Assembly: GCF_000318095.2 (NCBI RefSeq)
Contig: NZ_KB290705.1
Location: 59,369 to 123,368, forward strand
DNA from: Alloprevotella sp. oral taxon 473 str. F0040
GTDB lineage: Bacteria > Bacteroidota > Bacteroidia > Bacteroidales > Bacteroidaceae
Length of the DNA: 64,000 nt
Reading direction: 5' to 3'
A program made the translations under genes and the position numbers. Shown piece by piece: positions 17,052 to 25,813 of this stretch. Within the stretch, counting starts at the first letter, position 1. Every line of letters begins with the position of its first letter. Under the pieces are notes generated by a model. That model had not been told where the DNA came from, searched no databases, and saw nothing but the letters and a program-made list of their open reading frames with translations.

Positions 17052-18077
17052 TCAATGGAGAATAAAAAAGAGCAATTCCTTCATCAGATCACCCGACTCA
17101 ATGGCAGGGTTGTCTACCCCCTTACTTTTGGCATCCGTACGGCGAATTTGCCCTATTATATCCATTACCTTACGACCAGAATACAGGCGCATTGCAGGAA
17201 GGATATTGCGCTCTGCTTGCCAATCGCTCACGCCTACCCATGATGCAATCTCGCGGGGGCTTTTTGTTCCGGGCGTATAATAAGCGAGCATCAACTGAGA
17301 GAAGAAACGAAACAAGGCAGGAAGCACCATCTGAATAGGGTTTTTCTTCGGATTTTTATCAAAGTAGTTCGCGATTCTATTGACTTTTACGACATCTTTT
17401 TTGCCCAGTGCATCCAGCAGTTCAAAAATATTGAACTCCTTACTCACTCCAATATGCTCTTGAACCAACCCAAGACTGATGATAGAAAGTTTAGCAGAGA
17501 GTAGCAATTTATCGATTTCTCCCGAAAGACGACTGAGATCAGCCCCGACAAAGTCGGCAAGCATCTCAGCGGCTTGGGGTTCGATGGTAGCCTTTTTGCG
17601 TTGCACATAGTTTTTCACCCAAGTGGCCAATTGATAATCGCGGAGCTTCGCGCTCTCCATTAAGACACCATGCTTCTCCAATAGCTTCACCACGCCCTTA
17701 CGTCGGTCGAGCACCCCATTCTTATGGCAAAGAATGAGCACCGAAGTAGGCTGCGGCTGTTTGAGGTACGCCTCAAGCGGAGCAAGATCTTTGAGGTTCT
17801 GCGCTTCTTTCACCATGACCACCATTCGTTCTGCTCCCATAGGAAAACCCATAGCAGCTTGCACCACTGCCGTTGCATCAGTTTCGGCTCCAAAAAGTGT
17901 GATGAGATTAAAGTCGCGCTCCTCAGGACGGAGTAGACTATCAAGGAGAAAGTCAGCCACATGGTCGATGTAATAACTTTCTTCTCCCATGAGATAGTAA
18001 ACAGGCGCAATATTTCCAGCCCGCACATCAGCAACAATCGTCTCGTGTGTTGCACCCGTAGGATTTTTTTTCGCCAT
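17052..18077 (-). CDS. holA: DNA polymerase III subunit delta
   Basis: Clamp-loader delta subunit, which opens the beta sliding clamp. 341 aa, normal length. The N-terminal block APVYYLMGEESYYIDHVADFL is the HolA signature. The central AAA+-like domain lacks a working P-loop, as expected for delta. The region LRDYQLATWVKNYVQRKK then ADFVGADLSRLSGEIDKLLL matches the linker to the collar domain. dnaX, its clamp-loader partner, lies at 59.6-61.5 kb. Confidence 0.92.
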   Translation of the reverse strand: MAKKNPTGATHETIVADVRAGNIAPVYYLMGEESYYIDHVADFLLDSLLRPEERDFNLITLFGAETDATAVVQAAMGFPMGAERMVVMVKEAQNLKDLAPLEAYLKQPQPTSVLILCHKNGVLDRRKGVVKLLEKHGVLMESAKLRDYQLATWVKNYVQRKKATIEPQAAEMLADFVGADLSRLSGEIDKLLLSAKLSIISLGLVQEHIGVSKEFNIFELLDALGKKDVVKVNRIANYFDKNPKKNPIQMVLPALFRFFSQLMLAYYTPGTKSPREIASWVGVSDWQAERNILPAMRLYSGRKVMDIIGQIRRTDAKSKGVDNPAIESGDLMKELLFFILH

Positions 18078-18138
18078 ATTATATATTAGGTATAGAAGTA
18101 CACACCATGCACCTTAGCTTTTTTTCAAGAGAAAAGAG

Positions 18139-18270
18139 CAAAGCCGCATAAAGTTTCTCCTATAAGCAGATCAAAAACAAATACAAGCTAGCCATAAACT
18201 GATACGGCCCAGCTAAATAATAAATCAGGAAGGCCGTAAACTACAATGAGCAAGCCATAAATTAAAGAAG
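18139..18270. repeat. 21-bp tandem repeat array, family 3 (about six units)
   Basis: Units begin at 18166, 18187, 18208, 18229 and 18250 with exactly 21-bp spacing, and an earlier less regular unit starts near 18139-18145. The shared core is gc(a/t)agcc(a/g)taaa followed by a variable A-rich half. The array sits between the amn terminator and holA. Confidence 0.75.
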
Positions 18271-18296
18271 GCGCAGCGAACATTCGCCTGCGCCTT
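18268..18296 (-). terminator. Terminator after amn
   Basis: 9-bp GC-rich stem (18268-18276 and 18288-18296) followed on the minus strand by tctttaattt. Confidence 0.7.
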
Positions 18297-18317
18297 ATCC
18301 TATTATAACAAGAGAGA

Positions 18318-19091
18318 TTACCAATCAAACTTCAAGTGGCGCACCGTCTTTCGGTCACCTTGCAACAAGCGCAAGGAGGCGATACCCAACTGTACATGTG
18401 TTTCGGCAAAATTACGCGTTACATGATTATCAGACTTCTCCGTCTTCACACCTTCAGGTTCCATAGGGTTGTCGCTCACTAAAAGCAAAGCTCCCGTAGG
18501 AATATGGTTATAAAATCCACAGGAGAAGAGAGTGGCGGTCTCCATGTCAATGGCCATGGCGCGAGTTCTGCGAAGATAAGCCTTAAACTCTTCGTCATGT
18601 TCCCACACTCGGCGGTTCGTTGTATAAACTGTTCCCGTCCAATAATCTAAAGAAGCATCACGAAGCGCAGTAGAAATAGCTCGCTGCAACATGAAAGCAG
18701 GGAGAGCAGGCACCTCTGGTGGGAAATAGTCATTACTAGTTCCCTCTCCTCGAATCCCAGCAAGGGGAAGAATATAGTCGCCCAGCTGAGTTTTGTGGGA
18801 GAGTCCTCCCGTCTTACCCAAGAAGAGCACGGCACGAGGTTTCACGCTTGAGAGCAAATCCATGATAAGCGCAGCATTAGGCGACCCCATGCCAAAGTTG
18901 ATCATGGTGATACCCTCTGCAGTAGCTGCGCGCATGTTAGCATCGAAGCCCACCGCAGTCACATTCATCTGCTCACAAAACATGTCCACATAATTGTTGA
19001 AGTTTGTGAGAAGAATGAGATCGCCAAACTCTTCAAGTTGGACTTTCGTATATCTTTGCAACCAGTTGCCGCAAATTTCTTCTTTCGTCAT
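18318..19091 (-). CDS. amn: AMP nucleosidase
   Basis: Hydrolyses AMP to adenine and ribose-5-phosphate in purine salvage. 257 aa, the short form common in Bacteroidetes that lacks the N-terminal regulatory domain of E. coli Amn. The nucleoside-phosphorylase fold is shown by FGMGSPNAALIMDLL, FLGKTGGL, the RAMAIDMETATLFS purine/ribose-binding block and LLVSDNPMEPEGVKT. The promoter box lies 24 bp upstream, and the divergent NIF3 gene has its own box 43 bp away. Assignment to AMP rather than another nucleotide follows the family. Confidence 0.9.
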   Translation of the reverse strand: MTKEEICGNWLQRYTKVQLEEFGDLILLTNFNNYVDMFCEQMNVTAVGFDANMRAATAEGITMINFGMGSPNAALIMDLLSSVKPRAVLFLGKTGGLSHKTQLGDYILPLAGIRGEGTSNDYFPPEVPALPAFMLQRAISTALRDASLDYWTGTVYTTNRRVWEHDEEFKAYLRRTRAMAIDMETATLFSCGFYNHIPTGALLLVSDNPMEPEGVKTEKSDNHVTRNFAETHVQLGIASLRLLQGDRKTVRHLKFDW

Positions 19092-19114
19092 ATTATTCTG
19101 TTGTAGTTTAGGAG

Positions 19115-19122
19115 CAAAGTTA
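19115..19122 (-). promoter_or_regulatory. Bacteroidetes -7 box for amn
   Basis: TAACTTTG on the minus strand, 24 bp from the ATG; weak -33. Confidence 0.55.
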
Positions 19123-19165
19123 CAAAATTATTTGTGAACGAGTTGTCCACCTGCTGAGAAAATCG

Positions 19166-19173
19166 TAACTTTG
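19166..19173 (+). promoter_or_regulatory. Bacteroidetes -7 box for the NIF3 gene
   Basis: TAACTTTG, with TTG at 19143-19145 upstream (20-bp spacer). It rules out a translation start before 19222. Confidence 0.65.
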
Positions 19174-19221
19174 CCGAAAATATCTGCGGTCACTTCCTAT
19201 CGACCGCCAAAGCAATGCGCT

Positions 19222-20007
19222 ATGCAGATCAAACAAATCGCAGCAGCCCTTGAAAATTTCGCTCCGCTGCCCCTGCAAGAAGGCTACGACAATGCCGGCT
19301 TACAGTGTGGATTAACAGCGAGTGAGTGTTCAGGGGCATTATTGTGCCTTGACGTCACAGAAGCCGTGGTACAAGAAGCCGTGGATCGTGGCTACAATCT
19401 CATCGTAGCTCACCACCCTCTCCTCTTTCGTGGGGTGAAATGTGTGAGCGACAGCACCTATGTGGAGCGAACCCTCCGAATGGCTATCCAAAACGATGTA
19501 GCCATCTATGCCGCACACACCAATCTTGACAATGCCGTGGGCGGTGTTAATTATGAAATCGCCCAACATCTCGGCCTGCAAGACATAGCCTTTCTCGAAA
19601 CTCTCGGACGTGGTGACCAACCTGCGGGAAGCGGGTTAGTAGGAAATTTGCCTCAACCTATGGATGTGATGGATTTCCTCCAACTCCTCAAACGAGAATT
19701 TAAGGTAGAAAATCTCCACTTCTCTCGTGGTCCTCAGCAGACTGTACAGCGCATCGCCTTTTGTGGCGGTGCAGGCGACTTCTTGATTGGTCGTGCACAA
19801 GCCGTTGGAGCTGACATTTTCTTCACGGGTGAAATCGGTTACCATTACTATTTCGGTCACGAAAATGAACTTTGGCTCGCAGCTCTCGGACATTATCAAA
19901 GCGAACGCTACACGATCAATCTTCTCCAGCGCATTCTCCAAGAGCAATTTCCCACGCTCCCCACAGCGATGACGACGATTGATACCAATCCTATACAATA
20001 TCTATAA
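19222..20007 (+). CDS. NIF3/DUF34 family metal-binding protein
   Basis: 261 aa. Metal-binding motifs: VAHHPLLFRG (paired His), AHTNLDNAVGGVN (His/Asp) and the C-terminal GHYQSERYT block (His/Glu), all typical of the NIF3-like (DUF34) dinuclear-metal fold. GTP cyclohydrolase I type 2 is a common but doubtful annotation; the true role is unclear. I chose the ATG at 19222 (MQIKQIAAALE, the family's N-terminus). An upstream in-frame codon at 19171 lies inside the promoter. The neighbouring zinc-ribbon coiled-coil gene downstream is a very common partner in Bacteroidetes. Confidence 0.9.
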   Translation: MQIKQIAAALENFAPLPLQEGYDNAGLQCGLTASECSGALLCLDVTEAVVQEAVDRGYNLIVAHHPLLFRGVKCVSDSTYVERTLRMAIQNDVAIYAAHTNLDNAVGGVNYEIAQHLGLQDIAFLETLGRGDQPAGSGLVGNLPQPMDVMDFLQLLKREFKVENLHFSRGPQQTVQRIAFCGGAGDFLIGRAQAVGADIFFTGEIGYHYYFGHENELWLAALGHYQSERYTINLLQRILQEQFPTLPTAMTTIDTNPIQYL

Positions 20008-20173
20008 GTAGCGCAACGATAATTTTAACCGCTGACCTACCATATATATAAGGAGTCCTTAGGCATTTCAACATAGCCTCTCTATTATACTAAGAGTAAT
20101 TGCACGACTCATATACATAGATATAAATAAACATTACCCATCGCTTCCCACTACGCAATAAAATTCCACCATA

Positions 20174-21004
20174 ATGGCAACAAAGAAAGACAACACTTCC
20201 GCAGACATGTCTGTAGAACAGAAGCTGAAAAACCTCTACTCTCTCCAGACAAAGCTCTCTGAAATTGACGAAATTAAGACGCTCCGTGGCGAGCTTCCCC
20301 TTGAAGTGCAAGACCTTGAGGACGAAATCGAAGGTCTCTCACACCGTCTCCACAAGTATGAGGAGGAAATCGAACATATCAAGGGTGATATTGCTCACAA
20401 GCATGAGAGTATCAAGGAAGCGCAAGAGATGATGACGCGCTACCAAAGCCAACTTGACGATGTGCGCAACAACCGCGAATACGACAACCTCTCAAAGGAG
20501 ATCGAATTCCAAAGCCTCGAAATCGAGTTGCTTCGCAAGAAGATTAACGATGCTGAGCGTTTAATTAACCTCAAAACGGGTGATCTAGAAAAAGGTCGTG
20601 CAGCACTTGAATCTCGCCAACAAGACTTGGATCAGAAGAAGGCAGAGCTTGATGAAATCGTAGCCGACACCAAGGCTGATGAAGAAAAGCTCCGCGAAAA
20701 AGCCAAGGCTATTGAAACCACCATCGAACCTCGTTTGCTCACGGCTTTCAAGCGTATCCGCCAAAGCTCACGCAATGGTCTCGGCATCGTCTACGTTCAA
20801 CGTGACGCTTGTGGTGGTTGCTTCAACAAGATTCCCCCTCAGCGTCAGCTCGACATCCGCATGCGCAAAAAGATTATTGTGTGCGAATACTGCGGCCGCA
20901 TCATGATTGACCCCGAACTTGCTGGTGTGAAGATTGAACGTCCTGAAGAAAAGCCAAAACGCCGCGTTTCTCGTCGCAAAAAGACTGAAGAGACAGAAGG
21001 ATAA
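20174..21004 (+). CDS. Coiled-coil C4 zinc-ribbon protein
   Basis: 276 aa. Residues from about 15 to 190 form a long charged antiparallel coiled coil (heptad-rich, Glu/Lys). Then comes a C4 zinc ribbon: CGGC near 213-216 and CEYC near 236-239, separated by the KIPPQRQLDIR segment characteristic of this family (zf-RING_7). A basic tail (KPKRRVSRRKK) ends the protein. It is a probable nucleic-acid or protein adaptor; no function is firmly known. It follows the NIF3 gene by 166 bp. Confidence 0.9.
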   Translation: MATKKDNTSADMSVEQKLKNLYSLQTKLSEIDEIKTLRGELPLEVQDLEDEIEGLSHRLHKYEEEIEHIKGDIAHKHESIKEAQEMMTRYQSQLDDVRNNREYDNLSKEIEFQSLEIELLRKKINDAERLINLKTGDLEKGRAALESRQQDLDQKKAELDEIVADTKADEEKLREKAKAIETTIEPRLLTAFKRIRQSSRNGLGIVYVQRDACGGCFNKIPPQRQLDIRMRKKIIVCEYCGRIMIDPELAGVKIERPEEKPKRRVSRRKKTEETEG

Positions 21005-21092
21005 TCTTGCGCTATTCGCAAAGGTATTTGCACCCTTCGCTCACAAATCCTTACTGAATCATCCGTGCAACCACCTTTATTAGAACTACATC

Positions 21093-21127
21093 CGCCCTTT
21101 TGCCCTCTCCATTTGGGCAGAAGGGCG
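21093..21127 (+). terminator. Terminator after the zinc-ribbon gene
   Basis: 13-bp stem with one mismatch (21093-21105 and 21115-21127). The following T-tract is weak. Confidence 0.6.
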
Positions 21128-21260
21128 ATGTGCTTTCAATAGGCTTATCTCAGAATGGTGACCAAAATCACGTAGACCCGCGAAAAATACTCCGCTCACT
21201 AAGTCTATCTCTGGAACCACTTGTTAGTTCCTCCAGAAAGAGAACTAGGTTGTCCTGCGT

Positions 21261-21489
21261 TATAGGAGAATCCCCTGGTATCTGAAGGATAAAAGCAACC
21301 TCCACTGATGGCGAATCGCAGCAATATAAAGGAGAATCGCATTTTTTAAAAGTGCGAATGCTTAGCTAACAACGGTAAATATCATCCTTCTAAAGGCAGA
21401 TGCTAGTCTATTAAAAGCTTATAGCAATCTTCTAAAAGCGAATGGCAGCCAACTAAAGGCGAATGGCAACCTTCTAATGTCAAAGTACT
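21261..21489. repeat. 21-bp tandem repeat array, family 4 (about nine or more units)
   Basis: The core taaa(a/g)g(c)gaatg(g)c recurs at 21327, 21347, 21391, 21412, 21433, 21454 and 21475; the last five starts are exactly 21 bp apart. Weaker units begin at 21261, 21283, 21306 and about 21369. It ends 45 bp before rlmH. Confidence 0.75.
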
Positions 21490-21533
21490 AAAGTCTCACT
21501 ACTTATTTCCCACATCTAAAAGTCCACACTCCC

Positions 21534-22007
21534 TTGAAACTTCACCTTCTTGTTGTCGGTCGCACCGTCGATGCCCACCTCAATGCTTTGATCACGGACT
21601 ATGTTTCTCGCATCAAACACTACATTCCCTTTGAACTTGAAGTGATTCCCGAGCTCAAAAACACCAAAGCGCTCAGCACTGCACAGCAAAAAGAGCGTGA
21701 AGGTCAACTCATTCTCAAGAGTTTGAAAGAAGGAGATTGGGTAGTGCTCATGGACGAAGGCGGCAAAGAATATCGCTCCATTGAGTTTGCCGACTACCTC
21801 CATCGACGTCAGTCGTCAGTCTCCAAACGAATGGTGCTGATCATTGGCGGTCCTTATGGTTTTTCATCTGAGATTTACGCACTTGCCAAGGAGAAACTCT
21901 CCCTGTCTAAGCTAACTTTTTCTCACCAAATGGTGCGACTCTTCCTCACCGAACAGATTTATCGCGCCATGACCATCCTTCGCGGTGAACCCTATCACCA
22001 CGAATAG
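21534..22007 (+). CDS. rlmH: 23S rRNA (pseudouridine1915-N3)-methyltransferase RlmH
   Basis: SPOUT-class methyltransferase, 157 aa, the usual size. The start codon is TTG at 21534: the protein then reads MKLHLLVVGRT, the RlmH N-terminus, and no ATG fits. The SAM-binding trefoil knot is seen in LIIGGPYGFS and the C-terminal SLSKLTFSHQMVRLFLTEQIYRA. It methylates pseudouridine 1915 in helix 69 of 23S rRNA. The stop lies 24 bp before the EEP gene, so the two may be co-transcribed. Confidence 0.95.
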   Translation: MKLHLLVVGRTVDAHLNALITDYVSRIKHYIPFELEVIPELKNTKALSTAQQKEREGQLILKSLKEGDWVVLMDEGGKEYRSIEFADYLHRRQSSVSKRMVLIIGGPYGFSSEIYALAKEKLSLSKLTFSHQMVRLFLTEQIYRAMTILRGEPYHHE

Positions 22008-22031
22008 CCCCCTTTTTCCCACATCCATACT

Positions 22032-23297
22032 ATGAAATCCCCTTGTTCTCCTCAGTCTCCAGTTGTGCTCTGGCTGCTGCCTCTTATCGTTAGCTTATAT
22101 TCTTTTTTATGGGCTAACGTTTTCTCTATATCTGCGCAGAATCCTTCGATCTACTCCTCAGCTAGAACGACAGACCAACAGTGGCAACCTCATCGGAACT
22201 ATGCTCGCTCTTGGAAACGACTTCGCGTTCTCACTTGGAATGTGGAAAATCTTTTTGACACGCTCCACGATGACGGATTTCACGACGAAGAATTCCTACC
22301 TTTATCTCAACGAAAATGGACTTCTCCACGCTATTGGCGCAAACAAGGTGCCATAGCTCGCACACTCGTGGCCGCAGCAGACCTACAACCGATAGACCTC
22401 ATCGGACTTTGCGAAATAGAGAACGACTCTGTGATTCATCATCTTTGTCGCCGCACTCGTTTAGCCCGTTTGGGCTACGAATATCTCGTCACCCACAGTC
22501 GCGACCAACGTGGTGTCGATGTTGCCCTTCTTTATCAACCCTTCACTTTGTCGCTGATTTCGCACCAGGCTCTCCGTGTGCCATTCGATTCTCTCCACGA
22601 ACGCCCAACGCGCGACATACTCCATGCCACTTTTCGCGCGCCACGCGGTGACACTCTCGATGTTTTTCTTGCTCACTTCCCATCTCGCCTTGGAGGAGCA
22701 GCACATTCCTCTCCCTATCGTGAGCGAGCAGCCAATCTTATTGCTCACACAGCTGACAGTCTACTCCACCTGCGGCTTCATCCTCATCTCATTGCCCTAG
22801 GAGATTTCAACGACGAACCCTCTGATCCCTCCATCGCTCGTGTACTTTCGCCCTATCTCTACGCCCTCACACCACATGCAACGCCCTATCCTGGGCCATC
22901 TTCTCAAGAACCTTCTAGGAAGCCTAAAGCATCGAGAAGCATTGATACAAATGCCACAACAACTGTTCATGCCAAGACTCCTGAATCATTCGATAATAGC
23001 TCGGTGATGGGCACCTATTTCTTCCGACATCAGTGGGGCCGCATCGACCAAATTCTTGTTTCACACAACTTTATCACAGAAGAACGTCCTACTTCTCCGC
23101 CACATGACACTCGATACGCAGCGAAGAAAAACCAATTTCTCACACGTCCCTCTTGCGACGTTCGCATTTTTGCTCCCTCCTTCTTGCTAGAATGCTCCAA
23201 GTCTGGCGAACTACATCCGCACCGCACCTACCTTGGCACCTACTATCATGGAGGCATCAGCGACCACCTTCCCCTATTTGCCGATTTTTGGTATTGA
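22032..23297 (+). CDS. Secreted endonuclease/exonuclease/phosphatase family protein
   Basis: 421 aa with a hydrophobic N-terminus (VVLWLLPLIVSLYSFLWANV) acting as a signal peptide. The EEP fold is clear: TWNVENLFD, LCEIEND (metal-binding Glu), HFPSRLGG (catalytic His region), LGDFNDEPSD and a final SDHLPLFADF. Substrates in the family range from DNA to phosphoinositides, so none can be assigned. A polar insert of about 40 residues (PSSQEPSRKPKASRSIDTN onward) interrupts the domain before the GTYFFRHQWGRIDQILVS block. Confidence 0.85.
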   Translation: MKSPCSPQSPVVLWLLPLIVSLYSFLWANVFSISAQNPSIYSSARTTDQQWQPHRNYARSWKRLRVLTWNVENLFDTLHDDGFHDEEFLPLSQRKWTSPRYWRKQGAIARTLVAAADLQPIDLIGLCEIENDSVIHHLCRRTRLARLGYEYLVTHSRDQRGVDVALLYQPFTLSLISHQALRVPFDSLHERPTRDILHATFRAPRGDTLDVFLAHFPSRLGGAAHSSPYRERAANLIAHTADSLLHLRLHPHLIALGDFNDEPSDPSIARVLSPYLYALTPHATPYPGPSSQEPSRKPKASRSIDTNATTTVHAKTPESFDNSSVMGTYFFRHQWGRIDQILVSHNFITEERPTSPPHDTRYAAKKNQFLTRPSCDVRIFAPSFLLECSKSGELHPHRTYLGTYYHGGISDHLPLFADFWY

Positions 23298-23316
23298 CTT
23301 TTCTCTCCTTCTCAAA

Positions 23317-23358
23317 AAGACTCCCTCCCATCTCTTCTCAGAAATGGGAGGGAGTCTT
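23317..23358 (+). terminator. Terminator after the EEP gene
   Basis: 15-bp perfect stem (23317-23331 and 23344-23358); T-tract short. Confidence 0.75.
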
Positions 23359-23507
23359 AATTATATATGAGGAGGATGATAGACCAACAAGAACAACGAT
23401 GAACGATAAAAGAAAGGACACCCAATATCTACCTGGAGTCTTGAGTGCACTCAGGCCTTAATAATTGGCGCATCGCCTAATCTATTCGGTCTAAAACCCA
23501 ATGCTTT

Positions 23508-24680
23508 TTATGCCATTACAGCATCTGCGAGAGCTTCGAGGGCTGGAATATCAGCTTGTTTCAAAGCACTCTTGATAGAAACTACATCTTCGAGTACTTC
23601 AAGGTTCTTGAAATTAGCTAACTCAGCCTTGATAGTCTTAGCAGCCGTAGGAGCCCAAGTCGTATTCTCCATGATGGCCACGCGACGCTTGATAAAACCT
23701 TTGAGACGAAGTTTGTGTGTGAAGTGGTGCATGGGTGGGAAAACTTCAGAGTCGTAACTAGAAGCAGCAAGGACGAGCTTACCCAAACGGAATGCATCGG
23801 CAAGAGCGTGATCAATAGAACCACGGCAGAGATCGTGAAGCACCACTTCTGAAGCTCCCTTTTCGCGGAACACCTCAGCTAAACGGCGAGCAGCGACCTT
23901 GGTGCCTCCGTGAATGCTGGCAAAAGCAATGACAATGCCATCAGGATTCTCGGGTTCATATTTAGACCAAAGACCATAAAGACGAAGGGCCTCAGCCATC
24001 TCACCATTGCGAAGGAGCGTGCCGTGGAGAGAGCAAATCACTTCTATGTCAAACTGCGCTGCTTTCTCGAGCACCTTAGACACTTGCATACCATACTTAC
24101 CGCAGATGCTGAAATAGTAGCGGCGAGCTTCTTGCGCCCAATCGTTGGGGTGAGCGTCGTATGTACCAAACTTACCGAAAGCATCGGCAGAGAAGAACGC
24201 CTTGTCACCATCATCATAGGTCATGATCACTTCAGGCCAGTGCACCATAGGAGCCGTGATGAAGTGGAGGTTGCGGCCACCGAGGTCGAGTGTGCTACCA
24301 TCGGTCACTGTGATGGTGCGGTCGGTCATATCGAGACCTTCGTTGAACTGAGCAATAAAGGTCAAAGCCTTTGCGCTAGCCACGACTTTCAAGTTAGGAT
24401 ACTTGTTCATCGTCTCAGCAATGGCACCAGCGTGGTCGGGTTCTACGTGCTGAACTACAAGGTAGTCTGGTGTGCGACCCTCAAGAGCCACTTGGAGATT
24501 CACCTTCCACTCCTCAACGCAGCGTGCATCGACAGTGTCCATGATGCAAACTTTCTCATCGAGAATCACATAACTGTTGTAGCACATGCCTTCGGGCGTG
24601 CGATATTGGCTCTCGAAGAGGTCGAGATCACGATCATCAGTACCAATGTACTTGATGGTGTTTGACACAAAAGGAATCAT
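23508..24680 (-). CDS. Flavodiiron protein (A-type flavoprotein)
   Basis: Reduces O2 to water or NO to N2O, protecting anaerobes. 390 aa with two domains: a metallo-beta-lactamase-like diiron domain with the ligand motif H78-x-E80-x-D82-H83 (QHVEPDHAG), further His/Asp ligands in PMVHWPEV, FFSADAFG and CSLHGTLL, and a flavodoxin-like FMN domain from about residue 255 (IVIAFASIHGGTKVAARR). No rubredoxin or NADH-reductase fusion, so electrons must come from a separate rubredoxin or reductase. It is a single gene. Confidence 0.93.
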   Translation of the reverse strand: MIPFVSNTIKYIGTDDRDLDLFESQYRTPEGMCYNSYVILDEKVCIMDTVDARCVEEWKVNLQVALEGRTPDYLVVQHVEPDHAGAIAETMNKYPNLKVVASAKALTFIAQFNEGLDMTDRTITVTDGSTLDLGGRNLHFITAPMVHWPEVIMTYDDGDKAFFSADAFGKFGTYDAHPNDWAQEARRYYFSICGKYGMQVSKVLEKAAQFDIEVICSLHGTLLRNGEMAEALRLYGLWSKYEPENPDGIVIAFASIHGGTKVAARRLAEVFREKGASEVVLHDLCRGSIDHALADAFRLGKLVLAASSYDSEVFPPMHHFTHKLRLKGFIKRRVAIMENTTWAPTAAKTIKAELANFKNLEVLEDVVSIKSALKQADIPALEALADAVMA

Positions 24681-24804
24681 ATCAATTTGTTTTTTATAGA
24701 ATGACAGAAATACTTTCTTGTGGTATGATGAGGAAGGAAGAGAGAAAATTCTGTATGATAGCAGAAGCTAGTTTAGTCATAAAATGGCACACACCCTAGG
24801 AGCA

Positions 24805-25728
24805 TTACACCACCTCGGCAACAGCGCGAAGATAATTGCGAAGATTGCCAGCCTTGTGCACAGCTTTGAAGGCTTTACGTCCGATTTCTGGTTCGAGATA
24901 ATCCCAAAAAGTGCGGAGTTTCTGGTGCAGTTGCGCTTCTCCAGGTATGATGCGAGCATAGTGAGCATGGAGGGCATCGTGCAGTTGATGGAGCAATGCA
25001 ATGCGCTCATGTCTAGTCCATTCACGCTGTTCACGAAGCTCTGCACCTAATGAAGGACGTGCCAAAAGACCGCGCCCTACCATGATCCCAACAAGTTGTG
25101 GAAAACGCTCTTGTATCTGCAACACCTCTTCTGGCGAAGTGAGATCGCCATTGTACACTAACGGCTTCTTGCATTCAGAAGCAAAGGCAGCAAAGGCTTC
25201 CACATCAGTCGTTCCTTTGTAGCCTTGTGTGCCGATGCGCGGATGCAAAGCGACCTGCATGAGTGGAGCTTCGTTGATGAGGGGCAAAAGCAGTTGCGCC
25301 ACAGTGGGATTGTCCCACCCTAGGCGGAGCTTGATGGAAAATTGCACTTCAGGGTGCTGTTTCATCTCTGCAAACATTGCTGCAATCTCGTCAGTCTGCG
25401 CCAAAAGTCCGCAGCCACGTCCATGTTTGGCTTGAAGCGGAAAAGGGCAACCCATGTTGAGGTCCAGGCGACGATAACCATTCTCCCTAATAAGGTCAGT
25501 GAGTGTGCGAAACTCCTGCACATCGGCCGCAATAATCTGTGGCACCACTGGCACATGCTCATTGTGTGCTGGGAGAATGTCGCGCAAATCTTTAGAGCGC
25601 GGTGAACCATGCTCGAGGCGCACAAAAGGAGTATAATAGAAGTCCACCCCACCTACGAGTTGATGGTGCAAACGTCGATAAACATCGTCGGTATATCCCT
25701 GCAAGGGAGCGAAATGCAACGCAATCAT
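24805..25728 (-). CDS. tRNA-dihydrouridine synthase
   Basis: FMN-dependent Dus enzyme reducing uridines in tRNA D-loops; about 307 aa. APLQGYTD (FMN-binding start), DLNMGCPFPLQAKHGRGCGLL (catalytic Cys in NMGCP), RLGWDN, HPRIGTQGY, YNGDL and the phosphate-binding GIMVGRGLLARP are all present. The exact uridine position modified cannot be set. I use MIALHFAPLQG as start because the upstream in-frame ATG at 25761 precedes the family N-terminus and the only promoter box overlaps that region. Confidence 0.9.
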   Translation of the reverse strand: MIALHFAPLQGYTDDVYRRLHHQLVGGVDFYYTPFVRLEHGSPRSKDLRDILPAHNEHVPVVPQIIAADVQEFRTLTDLIRENGYRRLDLNMGCPFPLQAKHGRGCGLLAQTDEIAAMFAEMKQHPEVQFSIKLRLGWDNPTVAQLLLPLINEAPLMQVALHPRIGTQGYKGTTDVEAFAAFASECKKPLVYNGDLTSPEEVLQIQERFPQLVGIMVGRGLLARPSLGAELREQREWTRHERIALLHQLHDALHAHYARIIPGEAQLHQKLRTFWDYLEPEIGRKAFKAVHKAGNLRNYLRAVAEVV

Positions 25729-25732
25729 ACAG

Positions 25733-25740
25733 CAAAAATA
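25733..25740 (-). promoter_or_regulatory. Possible -7 box of the dus gene
   Basis: TATTTTTG on the minus strand ends only 4 bp before the ATG at 25728, which would make the mRNA leaderless. No -33 element. Confidence 0.35.
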
Positions 25741-25783
25741 CAACTTTCTTCTGAGATTCACCTCTTGTCCGACAAAAATGACC

Positions 25784-25791
25784 TAATTTTG
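25784..25791 (+). promoter_or_regulatory. Bacteroidetes -7 box for the EamA gene
   Basis: TAATTTTG, with TTG at 25765-25767 (16-bp spacer, shorter than usual). The ATG is at 25814. Confidence 0.5.
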
Positions 25792-25813
25792 TAGCCTAAA
25801 TCTCCATAAACCT

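Larger units (their letters stand above)
21005..21533. other. Intergenic region with terminator and repeat array
   Basis: 529 bp between the zinc-ribbon gene and rlmH. A hairpin at 21093-21127 is followed by a long 21-bp periodic array to about 21489. No gene seen. Confidence 0.6.

Noticed and set aside
21306..21489. CRISPR array
   Set aside because: Units are 21 bp with no conserved-repeat plus unique-spacer structure, the copies diverge freely, and no cas genes are present.
23910..24665. 251-codon frame antisense to the flavodiiron gene
   Set aside because: Shadow of a conserved enzyme; no family features.
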